The translations under genes and the position numbers were made by a program. A stretch of 64,000 nt of DNA from Pseudoalteromonas sp. XMcav2-N. Its GTDB lineage: Bacteria > Pseudomonadota > Gammaproteobacteria > Enterobacterales > Alteromonadaceae. A model generated the notes under the pieces. It searched no databases and was not told the DNA's origin. It saw only the letters and a list, made by a program, of their open reading frames with translations. The stretch covers positions 53,676 to 117,675 of the forward strand of contig NZ_JAMXSF010000020.1 in NCBI RefSeq assembly GCF_024124545.1, given 5' to 3'. Positions within the stretch are counted from its first letter, which is position 1. Each line of letters begins with the position of its first letter. This document shows, piece by piece, positions 45,884 through 53,454 of this stretch.

Positions 45884-45912
45884 CTCAGGCGAACACGACT
45901 GTGCCGCCTGAG
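45884..45912 (-). terminator. Possible terminator of the M13 peptidase gene
   Basis: An 8-bp stem (CTCAGGCG 45884-45891 and CGCCTGAG 45905-45912) with a 13-base loop lies 26 bases beyond the minus-strand stop codon. On the minus strand the following bases contain only a short T-run (CGTTTTCC), so it would be weak. Confidence 0.4.
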
Positions 45913-45937
45913 GAAATAGTCTAAACCAGACTAGAGA

Positions 45938-47998
45938 CTACCAGATCTTAACGCGTTCGCTTTGTGGTCGGAAAAGCTTATCGCCTTCTTTCACAGCAAA
46001 CGCCTCGTAGAAAGGCGTAAAGTTAGATAAAGGACCATTGGCTCGATACTGCGCCGGAGAGTGTACATCCGTGATCAAACGCTGACGCGCCGCCGCTTCA
46101 CGCTTTTTGGTTCTCCAGCTTTGCGCAAAGCCAATAAAAAAGCGTTGCTCTGGCGTATAACCGTCAATGATTTCTTTGTCCTTGCCCGATAGAGACAGTA
46201 AGTAAGCTTTGTACGCTACAGTCAGGCCACCTAAATCACCAATGTTCTCGCCCAGTGTCATGCGACCATTTACTGCGGCATCTGCAAACGGTTTATAGCT
46301 ATCGTACTGTGCAACCAGTGCGTCGGTGCGCTGCTTAAACTGGTCCAGGTCGGCGTCCTGCCACCAGTTACGTATATTACCATCACCATCAAACTGCGCG
46401 CCCTGATCATCAAACCCGTGTCCCAGTTCATGCCCTATCACTGCACCTATGGCACCGTAATTCACAGCATCATCCACGCTCATATCAAAAAACGGCGGCT
46501 GCAATATCGCGGCAGGAAATACAATTTCATTCTTCAGCGGGTGATAGTAGGCATTCACTGTTTGTGGTGTCATTTCCCACTTAGTCTGATCAACAGGCTG
46601 GCCAACCTGACTCAGATGGAAGTCTGTCTCATGTTGTCTGGCGCGGATCACATTACCAACCAGATCGTCGGCTTTGATCTCAAAATCGTAGGAACGCCAG
46701 TGATCGGGATAACCAATTTTATAACTGACTTTGGTGAGCTTATCCTGCGCCGCAGCTTTGGTTTCGTCAGTCATCCAGTCCAGGTTATCGATACTCATTC
46801 GGTACGCTGCAATGAGATTCTGTACCAGAGTCTCCATGCGGGCCTTTGCCGCAGGCGAAAAGTGCCTGGCCACATACAGCTTGCCGACTTCTTCGCCCAA
46901 CATTGCATTGGTCATAACCACACCACGTTGCCACCTTGGCTGCTGCTCAGTCACGCCTCGCAATGCCTCGCTGTAAAAAGCAAACCGGGCATCGGCAAAG
47001 GGCGCACTCAGCAACTCTGCAAAACTGTTGACTGTGTGAAACTTCAGATAGGTTTGCCAATCCGCCAGGGAGATTTGGTCGAATAATGTGCCCAATTCTT
47101 CGAAGTAGCTTGGCTGCATAACAATGATTTTATCTTGCGCCGGCAGGCCCAGCCCGGCAGATACGTTATCCCAGTTAAGTTTACCCAGTTTTGCATCAAA
47201 CTCAGCAGTGTCATGGGGGTTGTAGATCAGGCTGATTTCGCGGCTTTTGGTGCGGCTCCACATGATATCAGCCAGCTTAGTTTCAACCGCAAGCACAGCC
47301 CTGGCCTGCGCTTCGGGGTTTGGCTCACCAATCAAACGCAACATGGTCACCACCATGTTCTGATAGTCGGCCCTTAGCTGCACCGATTTATCATCATCTT
47401 TACTGTAATAGTCTTTGTCTGGCATACCTATGCCATCTTGCGCCGCATACAAAGCATTGAAACGTGCATCTTTGCCATCTGGTATCACAAATACGCCCAA
47501 AGGCGTTGTAATCTGATGCCTTTGCAGTTTACCCATCAGCGTACTGAGCTGATCGTACGTATCAATCGCAGCAATGTCTGCCAGCAGCGGTTGCAACGGT
47601 TTGTACCCAAGCTGTTCAAGCGCCTGTTCATTCATAAAGCTGGCGTACAAATCACCGATTTTCTGCTCGCTACTGCCTGCTTTACCCGACTGTTGCTGCG
47701 CTTCGTGAATCAGCGTTTTTACCGCCTCATCCGACTCAAACCGCAAACGGTCGAAACTCCCCCAGGATGCCTTATCCGCCGGAATATCTGTATTCGCAAG
47801 CCAGCTGCCATTTACATACTGGAAAAAGTCATCCTGTGGCCTGACACTCGTATCAAAATGGCTTTGCTCAATACCCGATTTAAGCGCCTGCACCTTCTGC
47901 GATGCTGCTACCTGAGTACCACGTTCACCTTGTGATGAACACCCACCCAGCGCTGCCAATGCAGCTGTCATAGCAATCACTAATGCTGTTTTTTTCAT
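45938..47998 (-). CDS. M13-family (neprilysin/PepO-like) metalloendopeptidase, lipoprotein
   Basis: A 686-residue protein with a lipoprotein signal (MKKTALVIAMTAALAALGGC, lipobox). The zinc site VIGHELGHGFDDQ is near residue 524, the third ligand region ENIGDLGGL near 584, and NAYYHPLKNEIVFPA (substrate-binding Asn-Ala-Tyr) precedes them. All are diagnostic for M13. The length fits the family (650-750). It would cut small peptides at hydrophobic residues in the periplasm or outside the cell, probably for nutrition. GAGGG precedes the ATG on the minus strand. Single-gene unit; no sign that it belongs to the biosynthetic operon. Confidence 0.93.
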   Translation of the reverse strand: MKKTALVIAMTAALAALGGCSSQGERGTQVAASQKVQALKSGIEQSHFDTSVRPQDDFFQYVNGSWLANTDIPADKASWGSFDRLRFESDEAVKTLIHEAQQQSGKAGSSEQKIGDLYASFMNEQALEQLGYKPLQPLLADIAAIDTYDQLSTLMGKLQRHQITTPLGVFVIPDGKDARFNALYAAQDGIGMPDKDYYSKDDDKSVQLRADYQNMVVTMLRLIGEPNPEAQARAVLAVETKLADIMWSRTKSREISLIYNPHDTAEFDAKLGKLNWDNVSAGLGLPAQDKIIVMQPSYFEELGTLFDQISLADWQTYLKFHTVNSFAELLSAPFADARFAFYSEALRGVTEQQPRWQRGVVMTNAMLGEEVGKLYVARHFSPAAKARMETLVQNLIAAYRMSIDNLDWMTDETKAAAQDKLTKVSYKIGYPDHWRSYDFEIKADDLVGNVIRARQHETDFHLSQVGQPVDQTKWEMTPQTVNAYYHPLKNEIVFPAAILQPPFFDMSVDDAVNYGAIGAVIGHELGHGFDDQGAQFDGDGNIRNWWQDADLDQFKQRTDALVAQYDSYKPFADAAVNGRMTLGENIGDLGGLTVAYKAYLLSLSGKDKEIIDGYTPEQRFFIGFAQSWRTKKREAAARQRLITDVHSPAQYRANGPLSNFTPFYEAFAVKEGDKLFRPQSERVKIW

Positions 47999-48201
47999 GC
48001 GTTTCCCTCTTTTTATTGTGTGTTAGCGGGCAAAAATATCACCCAGCAGCGCAAAATACACAAGCCAAAGATGTTTCGGCATGTACGCACGCATACTCCC
48101 CAATATATTTTTTATTTAATATCAACAACTTGAAAACAACAGACAGAAAAAATGTTACAAAAAAGAAAGTGAAAGCGATCTGGCCTCCTTTGCTTAAACA
48201 T

Positions 48202-48225
48202 AAAAAACCCCGCTGTCGCGAGGTT
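48202..48225 (-). terminator. Minus-strand terminator-like hairpin with T-run
   Basis: An 8-bp stem with one mismatch (48206-48213 and 48218-48225) and a 4-base loop is followed on the minus strand by at least six T residues (48207-48202). It implies a transcript coming from the right, from the 48.7-49.4 kb gene pair or an unannotated RNA in the repeat-bearing region. Confidence 0.55.
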
Positions 48226-48399
48226 TGTTTAGTTTCAGAATGTCTAGTTCCAGAATATAAGTTAAATTCTGAATCGGTTTCTCAGGCCAAGGCCGATTAA
48301 GAATATGAAAATGAAAGACATAAATGCATGGAGATAACTGTACAGGTCATAACTACTAGGGAGACACTCAGTTTGGAAAGTAGATTGAAACAATAAACA

Positions 48400-48431
48400 G
48401 TTTCAATCCACGCGCCCGTGAAGGACGCGAC
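48400..48431 (-). CRISPR. Solitary type I-C-like CRISPR repeat (orphan)
   Basis: A 32-base unit beginning GTTTCAATCCACGCGCCCGT on the plus strand and ending GGACGCGAC. Its reverse complement starts GTCGCGTCC and ends GTGGATTGAAAC, the form of type I-C repeats. The internal dyad CGCGCCCGTGAAGGACGCG-like core is present. Only one full copy is seen, with no second repeat at spacer distance and no cas gene in the window. A partial copy of the repeat end (TAGATTGAAAC, 48381-48391) lies 8 bases before it in opposite orientation and can pair with it. Best read as a relic or a mobilised repeat, not a working array. Confidence 0.6.
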
Positions 48432-48563
48432 TGCCTTATCGCTAAGGCGCAGCCAGCTTAACAAATTGAGGAGATTTGCGCTAACCTCTGTGAAAATGGC
48501 ATACCAAACCACCACCAAACTAAGCAGCTGTAAAAATATCCTTATTTTAAAAGAACATATAAA

Positions 48564-48608
48564 AGCGCTAACCTCCCAGGGTTTTCATGAGAACTAAGGG
48601 TTAGCGCT
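48564..48608. repeat. 10-bp inverted repeat with AGCGCTAACC arms
   Basis: Arms AGCGCTAACC (48564-48573) and GGTTAGCGCT (48599-48608) enclose 25 bases. A further direct copy of GCGCTAACCT lies at 48478-48487, 87 bases from the left arm's copy. It is followed by CCCTTTCGCTTTTTCAGG, so it might be a terminator for a plus-strand RNA; otherwise its nature is unknown. Confidence 0.45.
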
Positions 48609-48686
48609 CCCTTTCGCTTTTTCAGGTTTTTTAGCAATTAAATATAGGCATTAGTAAACATATTAACCAATGCACCAGGGCGTTCT

Positions 48687-49121
48687 TTACCCCCCATTAT
48701 TCCTGCTGGTGCCGAATACATATCCCAGTAGTGCGGTGAGGGTTGGGAAGAGTACGTTGAGAATGATCAGCTGGAGGGTGTCGAACCAGAAGGCGCGGAA
48801 GGTGGCGCGCTGGTTGGTGAGCAGCTCAAGTTTGGCCTGCATTTGTTCGGCGGTTAAAGTGTTGTTTGGATTGGCGGTGATGGCGTTAAAAAAGCGAATT
48901 TCGCCCCAGACAAAAATGCTGAGAATAATGAGCAGAAAGCCAATTAAGACCGCGATGATCCCCCAGGTGAGGTTTACACCGGCTTTTTCTTTGCCAGTGA
49001 GTGGTTCAGGGTCGGACACCGGCGCTTCCATAGGCGATGAGTCCCGGGCTGTGCTTAAGTCCAGGTTTTGCCATGGTGTTTGTGTGTGGTTTTGGTCGCT
49101 GTCCTGTGCGTTATCCGTCAT
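48687..49121 (-). CDS. Small inner-membrane protein, unknown function
   Basis: A 144-residue protein. An acidic, Pro/Ser-rich N-terminal 45 residues is followed by a membrane segment near 50-72 (GIIAVLIGFLLIILSIFVW), a charged loop (LTAEQMQAKLELLTNQRATF) and a second segment near 112-135. Both ends would therefore face the same side. I do not recognise the family. It starts 9 bases after the stop of the 84-residue gene upstream, with AGG in the gap, so the two form an operon. Confidence 0.72.
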   Translation of the reverse strand: MTDNAQDSDQNHTQTPWQNLDLSTARDSSPMEAPVSDPEPLTGKEKAGVNLTWGIIAVLIGFLLIILSIFVWGEIRFFNAITANPNNTLTAEQMQAKLELLTNQRATFRAFWFDTLQLIILNVLFPTLTALLGYVFGTSRNNGG

Positions 49122-49130
49122 CCTGTTTAC

Positions 49131-49385
49131 CTAATGGTGTGCACTCGGCTTTGATTTGCTGATGTTATTGAGTTCAGGCATCACTAATCTGTGTACATCC
49201 TTTCCTTGCTTATCTGCAGATAAAATCGCTCTGTCATGAACTACCTCATCTGAGGCCCAGTCTAGTAAAGTCAGTGCCACTTTGGTCAGATCGCTGGATT
49301 TTTTTAACCCTAAACGCTGCTGTAGCTGTGCCAGATAGTCTGCGTCAACGGAAAAGCGTACTTCGGTTTTTTTGCTGTCTGCCAT
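49131..49385 (-). CDS. Small protein, possibly ribbon-helix-helix-like
   Basis: An 84-residue protein. I chose the ATG at 49385 because GGAG lies 8 bases upstream; a start 11 codons earlier has no good site. The N-terminal half KKTEVRFSVDADYLAQLQQRLGLKKSSDLTKVALTLLDWA has the beta-strand then two-helix pattern of ribbon-helix-helix DNA-binding or antitoxin-like proteins. The basic tail is disordered. It is first in a two-gene unit with the small membrane protein. The order (RHH-like protein, then membrane protein) is not a toxin-antitoxin pair that I know. Confidence 0.7.
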   Translation of the reverse strand: MADSKKTEVRFSVDADYLAQLQQRLGLKKSSDLTKVALTLLDWASDEVVHDRAILSADKQGKDVHRLVMPELNNISKSKPSAHH

Positions 49386-49481
49386 AATTACTCCAAAAAG
49401 TTTCCGGATTTCTTCCAATATTAGTGGAATAAGTATGCGGGTGCAATTAAAACAAGGCTGACGCGTTTCATTATTGAGATC

Positions 49482-49511
49482 AAAAAAGGCCAGTTAAATG
49501 TCTGGCCTTTT
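49482..49511. terminator. Bidirectional terminator downstream of first barrel gene
   Basis: A 10-bp stem (AAAAGGCCAG 49484-49493 and CTGGCCTTTT 49502-49511) with an 8-base loop and A and T runs on both sides. It lies 20 bases beyond the minus-strand stop of the 225-residue barrel gene. Confidence 0.82.
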
Positions 49512-49531
49512 GCTTGTACTTTAATACGCGA

Positions 49532-50209
49532 TTAGAAACTGTATCTAAAGTTGATGTCCAGCGTGTCGTAGTCATCAACATTGCGATATTCTGCATTTAC
49601 CGAGAATATATCGTTAAAGTGGTAGCCTGCACCGACAAAGAAAAGCGGGTTGCCATCGCTGCCTTCTCCGTCGATTTTTTCGTAACCAAGCCCAGCTTTT
49701 AATTCAATATCTTCCAGCACGCGTGTCTGATACTGAGCACGCAAACGGTAGATATTTTCATCGCCAGAGTCAGTGAGATTATACTGGTATACGCTTGCCA
49801 GGTATGTTTCAGTGACCTCAAACTCACTTCTCAGATCCACCCGGCCAATATGAAAACTCACATCAAACAAAGAGATCTCATCCAATTCGTGAACGTAACC
49901 CGCTCCAAGTGAAAACTGGTCAATGTCCAGTTCATAGCGAGAATGATACGAGTGCCCGCTCTCATACCGATGACCAGAACCACCTGAACCACCTACACTG
50001 TAATAACGCCCCTCAAAGTAGTGGTTATCAACGCGCTTACTTACTACCAGATTGACACCAGTATACGTATCGAAAGACTCAATACCGCTATCATCGTGAC
50101 TTAAGCGTTTAAAGCCCACTTCAACTTTATCAAAATTGATGCTGTGTGCCATGGCTGGTGCGCCTGCAAGCGCAAAGATCATACCTGTCACAATAGGTAA
50201 CTGCTTCAT
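49532..50209 (-). CDS. Outer-membrane beta-barrel protein, paralogue A
   Basis: A 225-residue protein with a signal peptide (MKQLPIVTGMIFALAGAPAMAHS). The rest consists of alternating amphipathic beta strands (for example FEGRYYSVGG, FSLGAGYVHELD, FSVNAEYRNVDD) and ends in a C-terminal aromatic strand INFRYSF. Such an end, with terminal phenylalanine, is the BAM recognition signal of outer-membrane barrels. An OmpW/OmpA-barrel-like eight-strand porin is likely. It is a close copy of the next gene (50412-51080), most similar in the second half. Confidence 0.8.
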   Translation of the reverse strand: MKQLPIVTGMIFALAGAPAMAHSINFDKVEVGFKRLSHDDSGIESFDTYTGVNLVVSKRVDNHYFEGRYYSVGGSGGSGHRYESGHSYHSRYELDIDQFSLGAGYVHELDEISLFDVSFHIGRVDLRSEFEVTETYLASVYQYNLTDSGDENIYRLRAQYQTRVLEDIELKAGLGYEKIDGEGSDGNPLFFVGAGYHFNDIFSVNAEYRNVDDYDTLDINFRYSF

Positions 50210-50368
50210 ATTTTTACTTTTTTAATATGTACCTTAGAAATTGACTGCGCCATCAGATGATCATCGTTACCTGTTAGCGCGCAAAATCGCGCGGGATTAT
50301 AGACGTGTACTCTGGCAATGTATACAGATTGGGGAAATTGTTGGGGGCAGCCGGAATGGGTTACTGTG

Positions 50369-50390
50369 AGGCCAGTCAAATAACTGGCCT
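50369..50390 (-). terminator. Hairpin downstream of second barrel gene
   Basis: An 8-bp stem (AGGCCAGT 50369-50376 and ACTGGCCT 50383-50390) with a 6-base loop, at the same distance from the stop codon as the terminator of paralogue A. It lacks a T-run on the minus strand, so it is probably a decayed copy of that terminator. Confidence 0.5.
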
Positions 50391-50411
50391 TCGCTTATAC
50401 TCAATACGCGA

Positions 50412-51080
50412 TTAGAAGCTGTATCTAAAGTTGATGTCCAGCGTGTTGTAATCATCAACATCACGATATTCTGCATTTACCGAGAACATATCGTTAAAGT
50501 GATAGCCTGCACCAACAAAGAACAACGGGTCACCATCGCTGCCTCCTTCGTCGGCTTTTTCATAACCAAGCCCTGCTCTTAATTCAATATCTTCCAGCAC
50601 GCGTGTCTGATATTGAGCACGCAAGCGATACAAGGTGAAATCGTCAGAATTAGAGCGGTTAGACTGGAATGCCAGTGTTCTGTACGTTTCCGTGGCGTCC
50701 AACTTATTTTTCAGATCCATGCGGCCAATATGAAAACTCACATCAAACAGTGAGACCTCGTCCAATTCGTGAATATAACCCGCACCAAGCGTAAACTGGC
50801 TAATATCTAGCTCATAGTTAGCTTTAATAAAGTGCTCTTCACCATATTGCTCACTGGTACTCTCTGAATCACTTACACTGTAATAACGTCCCTCAACATA
50901 GTAGTTATCAAAGCGCTTGCTTGCCGCCAGGTTTACACCGGTATGCGTATCGAGAAAATTAGTATCAATACTAATGCGCTTGTAACCCACTTCAACTTTA
51001 TCAAAGTTGATAGTATGTGCCGCTGCAGGTGCACCTGCCAGAAGTGTGACTAATCCAGCCACAAGAGATAACTGCTTCAT
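50412..51080 (-). CDS. Outer-membrane beta-barrel protein, paralogue B
   Basis: A 222-residue protein with the signal peptide MKQLSLVAGLVTLLAGAPAAAHT. It shares with paralogue A the start of the mature part (INFDKVEVG.KR), the central HELDEVSLFDVSFHIGRMDL block, LYRLRAQYQTRVLEDIELRAGLGYEK and the C-terminal barrel strand. Divergence is concentrated in the loops (about residues 60-75 and 130-145), as expected of surface-exposed turns. Both genes are in the same direction with matching flanks, indicating a tandem duplication. Ligand or role unknown. Confidence 0.8.
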   Translation of the reverse strand: MKQLSLVAGLVTLLAGAPAAAHTINFDKVEVGYKRISIDTNFLDTHTGVNLAASKRFDNYYVEGRYYSVSDSESTSEQYGEEHFIKANYELDISQFTLGAGYIHELDEVSLFDVSFHIGRMDLKNKLDATETYRTLAFQSNRSNSDDFTLYRLRAQYQTRVLEDIELRAGLGYEKADEGGSDGDPLFFVGAGYHFNDMFSVNAEYRDVDDYNTLDINFRYSF

Positions 51081-51277
51081 AGTTTTCCTTATTATTCTAT
51101 CTCAAAAATACTGACTTCCGAGTCTGTCTTGACCCGAACTTGGGTGCGAATTATAAATATTTGATTTAAAATGTACAGAGTAACTGCAATATATCGATTC
51201 AAAATGGGCAGGTTGGGAATTATATAACCCAATTTAGAAGGATTCAGGGCTTACTCTCGCGTAAGCCCCAACTTATC

Positions 51278-52270
51278 TTACTCACATTGTGCTGCCGGGT
51301 AGGTATCTACCTCATTGGTTATATGTGAGTAATAGTTATTGTTACTGATAGCCGTGGTACCGTAATGTCCGGCATCCGGGCCTATTGTGAAGCTATTTTG
51401 GGCACCCAGTCCGGCACGGATAAAGGCTTCAGCATCGGTTTTTGCGTTTCCGTACGCACGCACTATGTTCAGGCCCTGTGATTGCAGCTGTTGGATCTGC
51501 TCTATCTTGTACTCAGCCGTTCTGAACAAACTGGTTTCATTGCTAAGAGAAGTGCGCAAGAAGCCCCGCGGCAAGCCCATCCAGTTTAACCAATCGCGTG
51601 TCCCTTTGGCGTACCAGTAAACACGAGCGGTCAGGTAAACGGGCTGATATCCCAGATCCAGGTAGCGACGTACCAGACTGTAAGCCCCCTCTTTTTGGTC
51701 GGCTCGGTCAATACCTGTGTAGTCGCCAATTTGCTCAGCGTCTGATTCAGTCAAGGTACCATCGATATCGAAAAGTACGGCGGGTGTATCCGGCTGAACC
51801 ACAGTCACAAACCCTTCAGCTCCGGTTCCATCCGCAGGCACTGCCGCATAGATACGGTACTGACCCGCATTCATTGCTGGTAGGGTGACACTGGCCTTGC
51901 CATCACTATTGGTCACGGCGTCACCCAGATAATGCCAGCTACTGTCTTGCTGCCCGCGCAGATAAAAGCGAACAGTTTCAAATTCCAGGTCTTTGTGTGC
52001 AATTGCACCGTAATCAAACTTTGCTGTCACTTTTACACTATTGCCTTCTGCCACAACTTCGTCGTGGACCATATGAAAGCTCGGCAACCAGGTAATGAAC
52101 CGATTTAGCCCATTGCGATACCCGGCACTGGGTACCTCAGGTTTAGCGTAATTTTGCTCAATCCAGCTTGGCTCTGGGCATTGCGGCAGCGCCTGTGCAC
52201 CAACAGACCATACAATGGCTGCCGCAGCAACCGTTTTAGCTGTGATATGAGTCAACCTTGATAACTTCAT
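51278..52270 (-). CDS. Exported lipin/LNS2-like HAD-fold protein
   Basis: A 330-residue protein from the ATG at 52270, chosen for GGGAG 8 bases upstream; an ATG four codons earlier is the alternative. It begins with a signal peptide (MKLSRLTHITAKTVAAAAIVWSVGAQA). Residues about 60-160 look like an Ig-like beta domain. From about 165 a HAD-type phosphatase core follows, with nucleophile motif FDIDGTLTESD (DxDxT, near 168), YLTARVYWYAKGTRDWL and a late AYGNAKTDAEAF. This order and the TAR motif are those of LNS2/lipin-type phosphatidate phosphatase domains. It could hydrolyse phospholipid-type phosphates in the periplasm or outside. Single-gene unit. Confidence 0.8.
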   Translation of the reverse strand: MKLSRLTHITAKTVAAAAIVWSVGAQALPQCPEPSWIEQNYAKPEVPSAGYRNGLNRFITWLPSFHMVHDEVVAEGNSVKVTAKFDYGAIAHKDLEFETVRFYLRGQQDSSWHYLGDAVTNSDGKASVTLPAMNAGQYRIYAAVPADGTGAEGFVTVVQPDTPAVLFDIDGTLTESDAEQIGDYTGIDRADQKEGAYSLVRRYLDLGYQPVYLTARVYWYAKGTRDWLNWMGLPRGFLRTSLSNETSLFRTAEYKIEQIQQLQSQGLNIVRAYGNAKTDAEAFIRAGLGAQNSFTIGPDAGHYGTTAISNNNYYSHITNEVDTYPAAQCE

Positions 52271-52380
52271 ATATACTCCCATCGTTAAATTCGAGGCAAG
52301 AATATATACTCTAGATTACATTTTTATTAACGCAAACTTTTCACATTAGCAAACATTTTAACAACAAGGTGTGATCAGGA

Positions 52381-53112
52381 TCATAAACCAGGTGGAGCGA
52401 TTTTAGGGTTTGATGGCTTCGCAACATTATCTGCAACGCTGACTCCGGATGTGTGACTTCGAGCTGCCTGCTCTTTTACCCGAGCCGGAGTCGAGTGGAT
52501 ATTTCGCTTTGCAGCCACCCAGGCATACTTCTCGTACGATTCAAAAACATAGTTGCCACTGGGCAGCTGGATCTGGCCATAGATCACCTCATCGGTCAGG
52601 GTAAGATGCACCTGATAGTGGTCGCCTGGCTGCTTACTAATCTGTCCGATCAAGCGTTTTTCTCGTTCGGTTAGTGTTATCTCGACGATTTCTGCGCACA
52701 CTTTTTCCTGTGTCTGCGGGATCAAAAACTCAAAGCTATCGCCCATACCTAACTGGCGAATACTTTTGACGTCTAATTCAAGGTAAGCTTCATTGTGCAG
52801 CTCAAAAGGTACCGTAGTACCAGATTTAAAGAAGGCTCTGGCGTTTTGAGACTCCTTATTGATGGTGTAATAAGTGCTCTGTAATTCATGCTGTGGCAAT
52901 CTGACAGGGCTGTTTTGCGGGCCCGAAGTCACCAACTCAGGTTCATGCGTCATCGCCTGCTGCAGCTCAGATACATTAAAAGTCGCACTCACCTGCTCGC
53001 CCGACGATCCTTGCGCATCAAAGTATGCACTTACATTGCCATAAAACAGCAATAAAGCGAGTGACGACCACGTAAAGACGCCCATCAATATGTAAGTGAA
53101 CACTTTCAACAT
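52381..53112 (-). CDS. Membrane-anchored protein of unknown function
   Basis: A 243-residue protein with one N-terminal membrane segment (about 5-28, FTYILMGVFTWSSLALLLFYG). The remaining part is soluble and beta-rich: FELHNEAYLELDVKSIRQLGMGDSFEFLIPQ, then HYQVHLTLTDEVIYGQIQLPSGNYVFES. The C-terminal 35 residues are disordered and Pro/Ala/Ser-rich. The repeated phrase VPFELHNEAYLELDV..LGMGDSFEFLIP recalls secreted-peptidase prodomains, but I cannot name the family. It stands alone. Confidence 0.65.
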   Translation of the reverse strand: MLKVFTYILMGVFTWSSLALLLFYGNVSAYFDAQGSSGEQVSATFNVSELQQAMTHEPELVTSGPQNSPVRLPQHELQSTYYTINKESQNARAFFKSGTTVPFELHNEAYLELDVKSIRQLGMGDSFEFLIPQTQEKVCAEIVEITLTEREKRLIGQISKQPGDHYQVHLTLTDEVIYGQIQLPSGNYVFESYEKYAWVAAKRNIHSTPARVKEQAARSHTSGVSVADNVAKPSNPKIAPPGL

Positions 53113-53454
53113 ATCAATAAATTAACAAATGAAGTACTTATGGGAACATTAATTGCTCCGCCGGTTTTTATCAAGTGAGATTAATTGCGATACTTCTCGT
53201 CCATACGCATCTCAGGTATAAATAATCTAATATCAATATGTTAAAAGAGAAACACTATTTACCTTTGTTTACATTACTCAAAACGGAGATAGCCTCAATA
53301 CGCTGGTAAAAGGCTGAAATACGAACAATGTCTGCTCATCTGAGTATGACAATGCTATGCTTGAAACTTAAAGATCCCTAGCTCGCGGCTTAAAACCAAC
53401 CACAAAGCGCGGGCAATCACGGGCAATAATGTAGAAGAACAATAGGTCGGGTTA
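53113..53454. other. Intergenic region, 342 bases, no gene seen
   Basis: The region between divergent genes holds the promoters of the membrane-anchored protein (left) and the diguanylate cyclase (right). It is moderately AT-rich. I see no RNA gene, repeat or recognisable operator. Confidence 0.5.

Larger units (their letters stand above)
47999..48686. other. Gene-poor region with several hairpins and a CRISPR-like repeat
   Basis: Apart from the leader of the M13 gene I see no convincing gene in these 688 bases. The minus-strand frame at 48297-48518 is judged to be an artefact because it translates the CRISPR-like repeat. Structures present: a minus-strand terminator (48202-48225), the repeat at 48400-48431, a GCCTTA/TAAGGC hairpin (48433-48448) and a 10-bp inverted repeat (48564-48608). 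Confidence 0.55.

Noticed and set aside
48297..48518. Minus-strand 73-codon frame
   Set aside because: Part of it is the translation of the CRISPR-like repeat (VASFTGAWIET) and the rest has no motif; treated as an artefact.
48564..48608. Integron attC site
   Set aside because: The arms contain GGTTAGCGCT but not the GTTRRRY/RYYYAAC consensus, and there is no integrase or cassette array.
52370..52386. CRP-like site TGTGATCAGGATCATA
   Set aside because: The right half is poor, and it overlaps the stop of the neighbouring gene about 100 bases from the start it might control.
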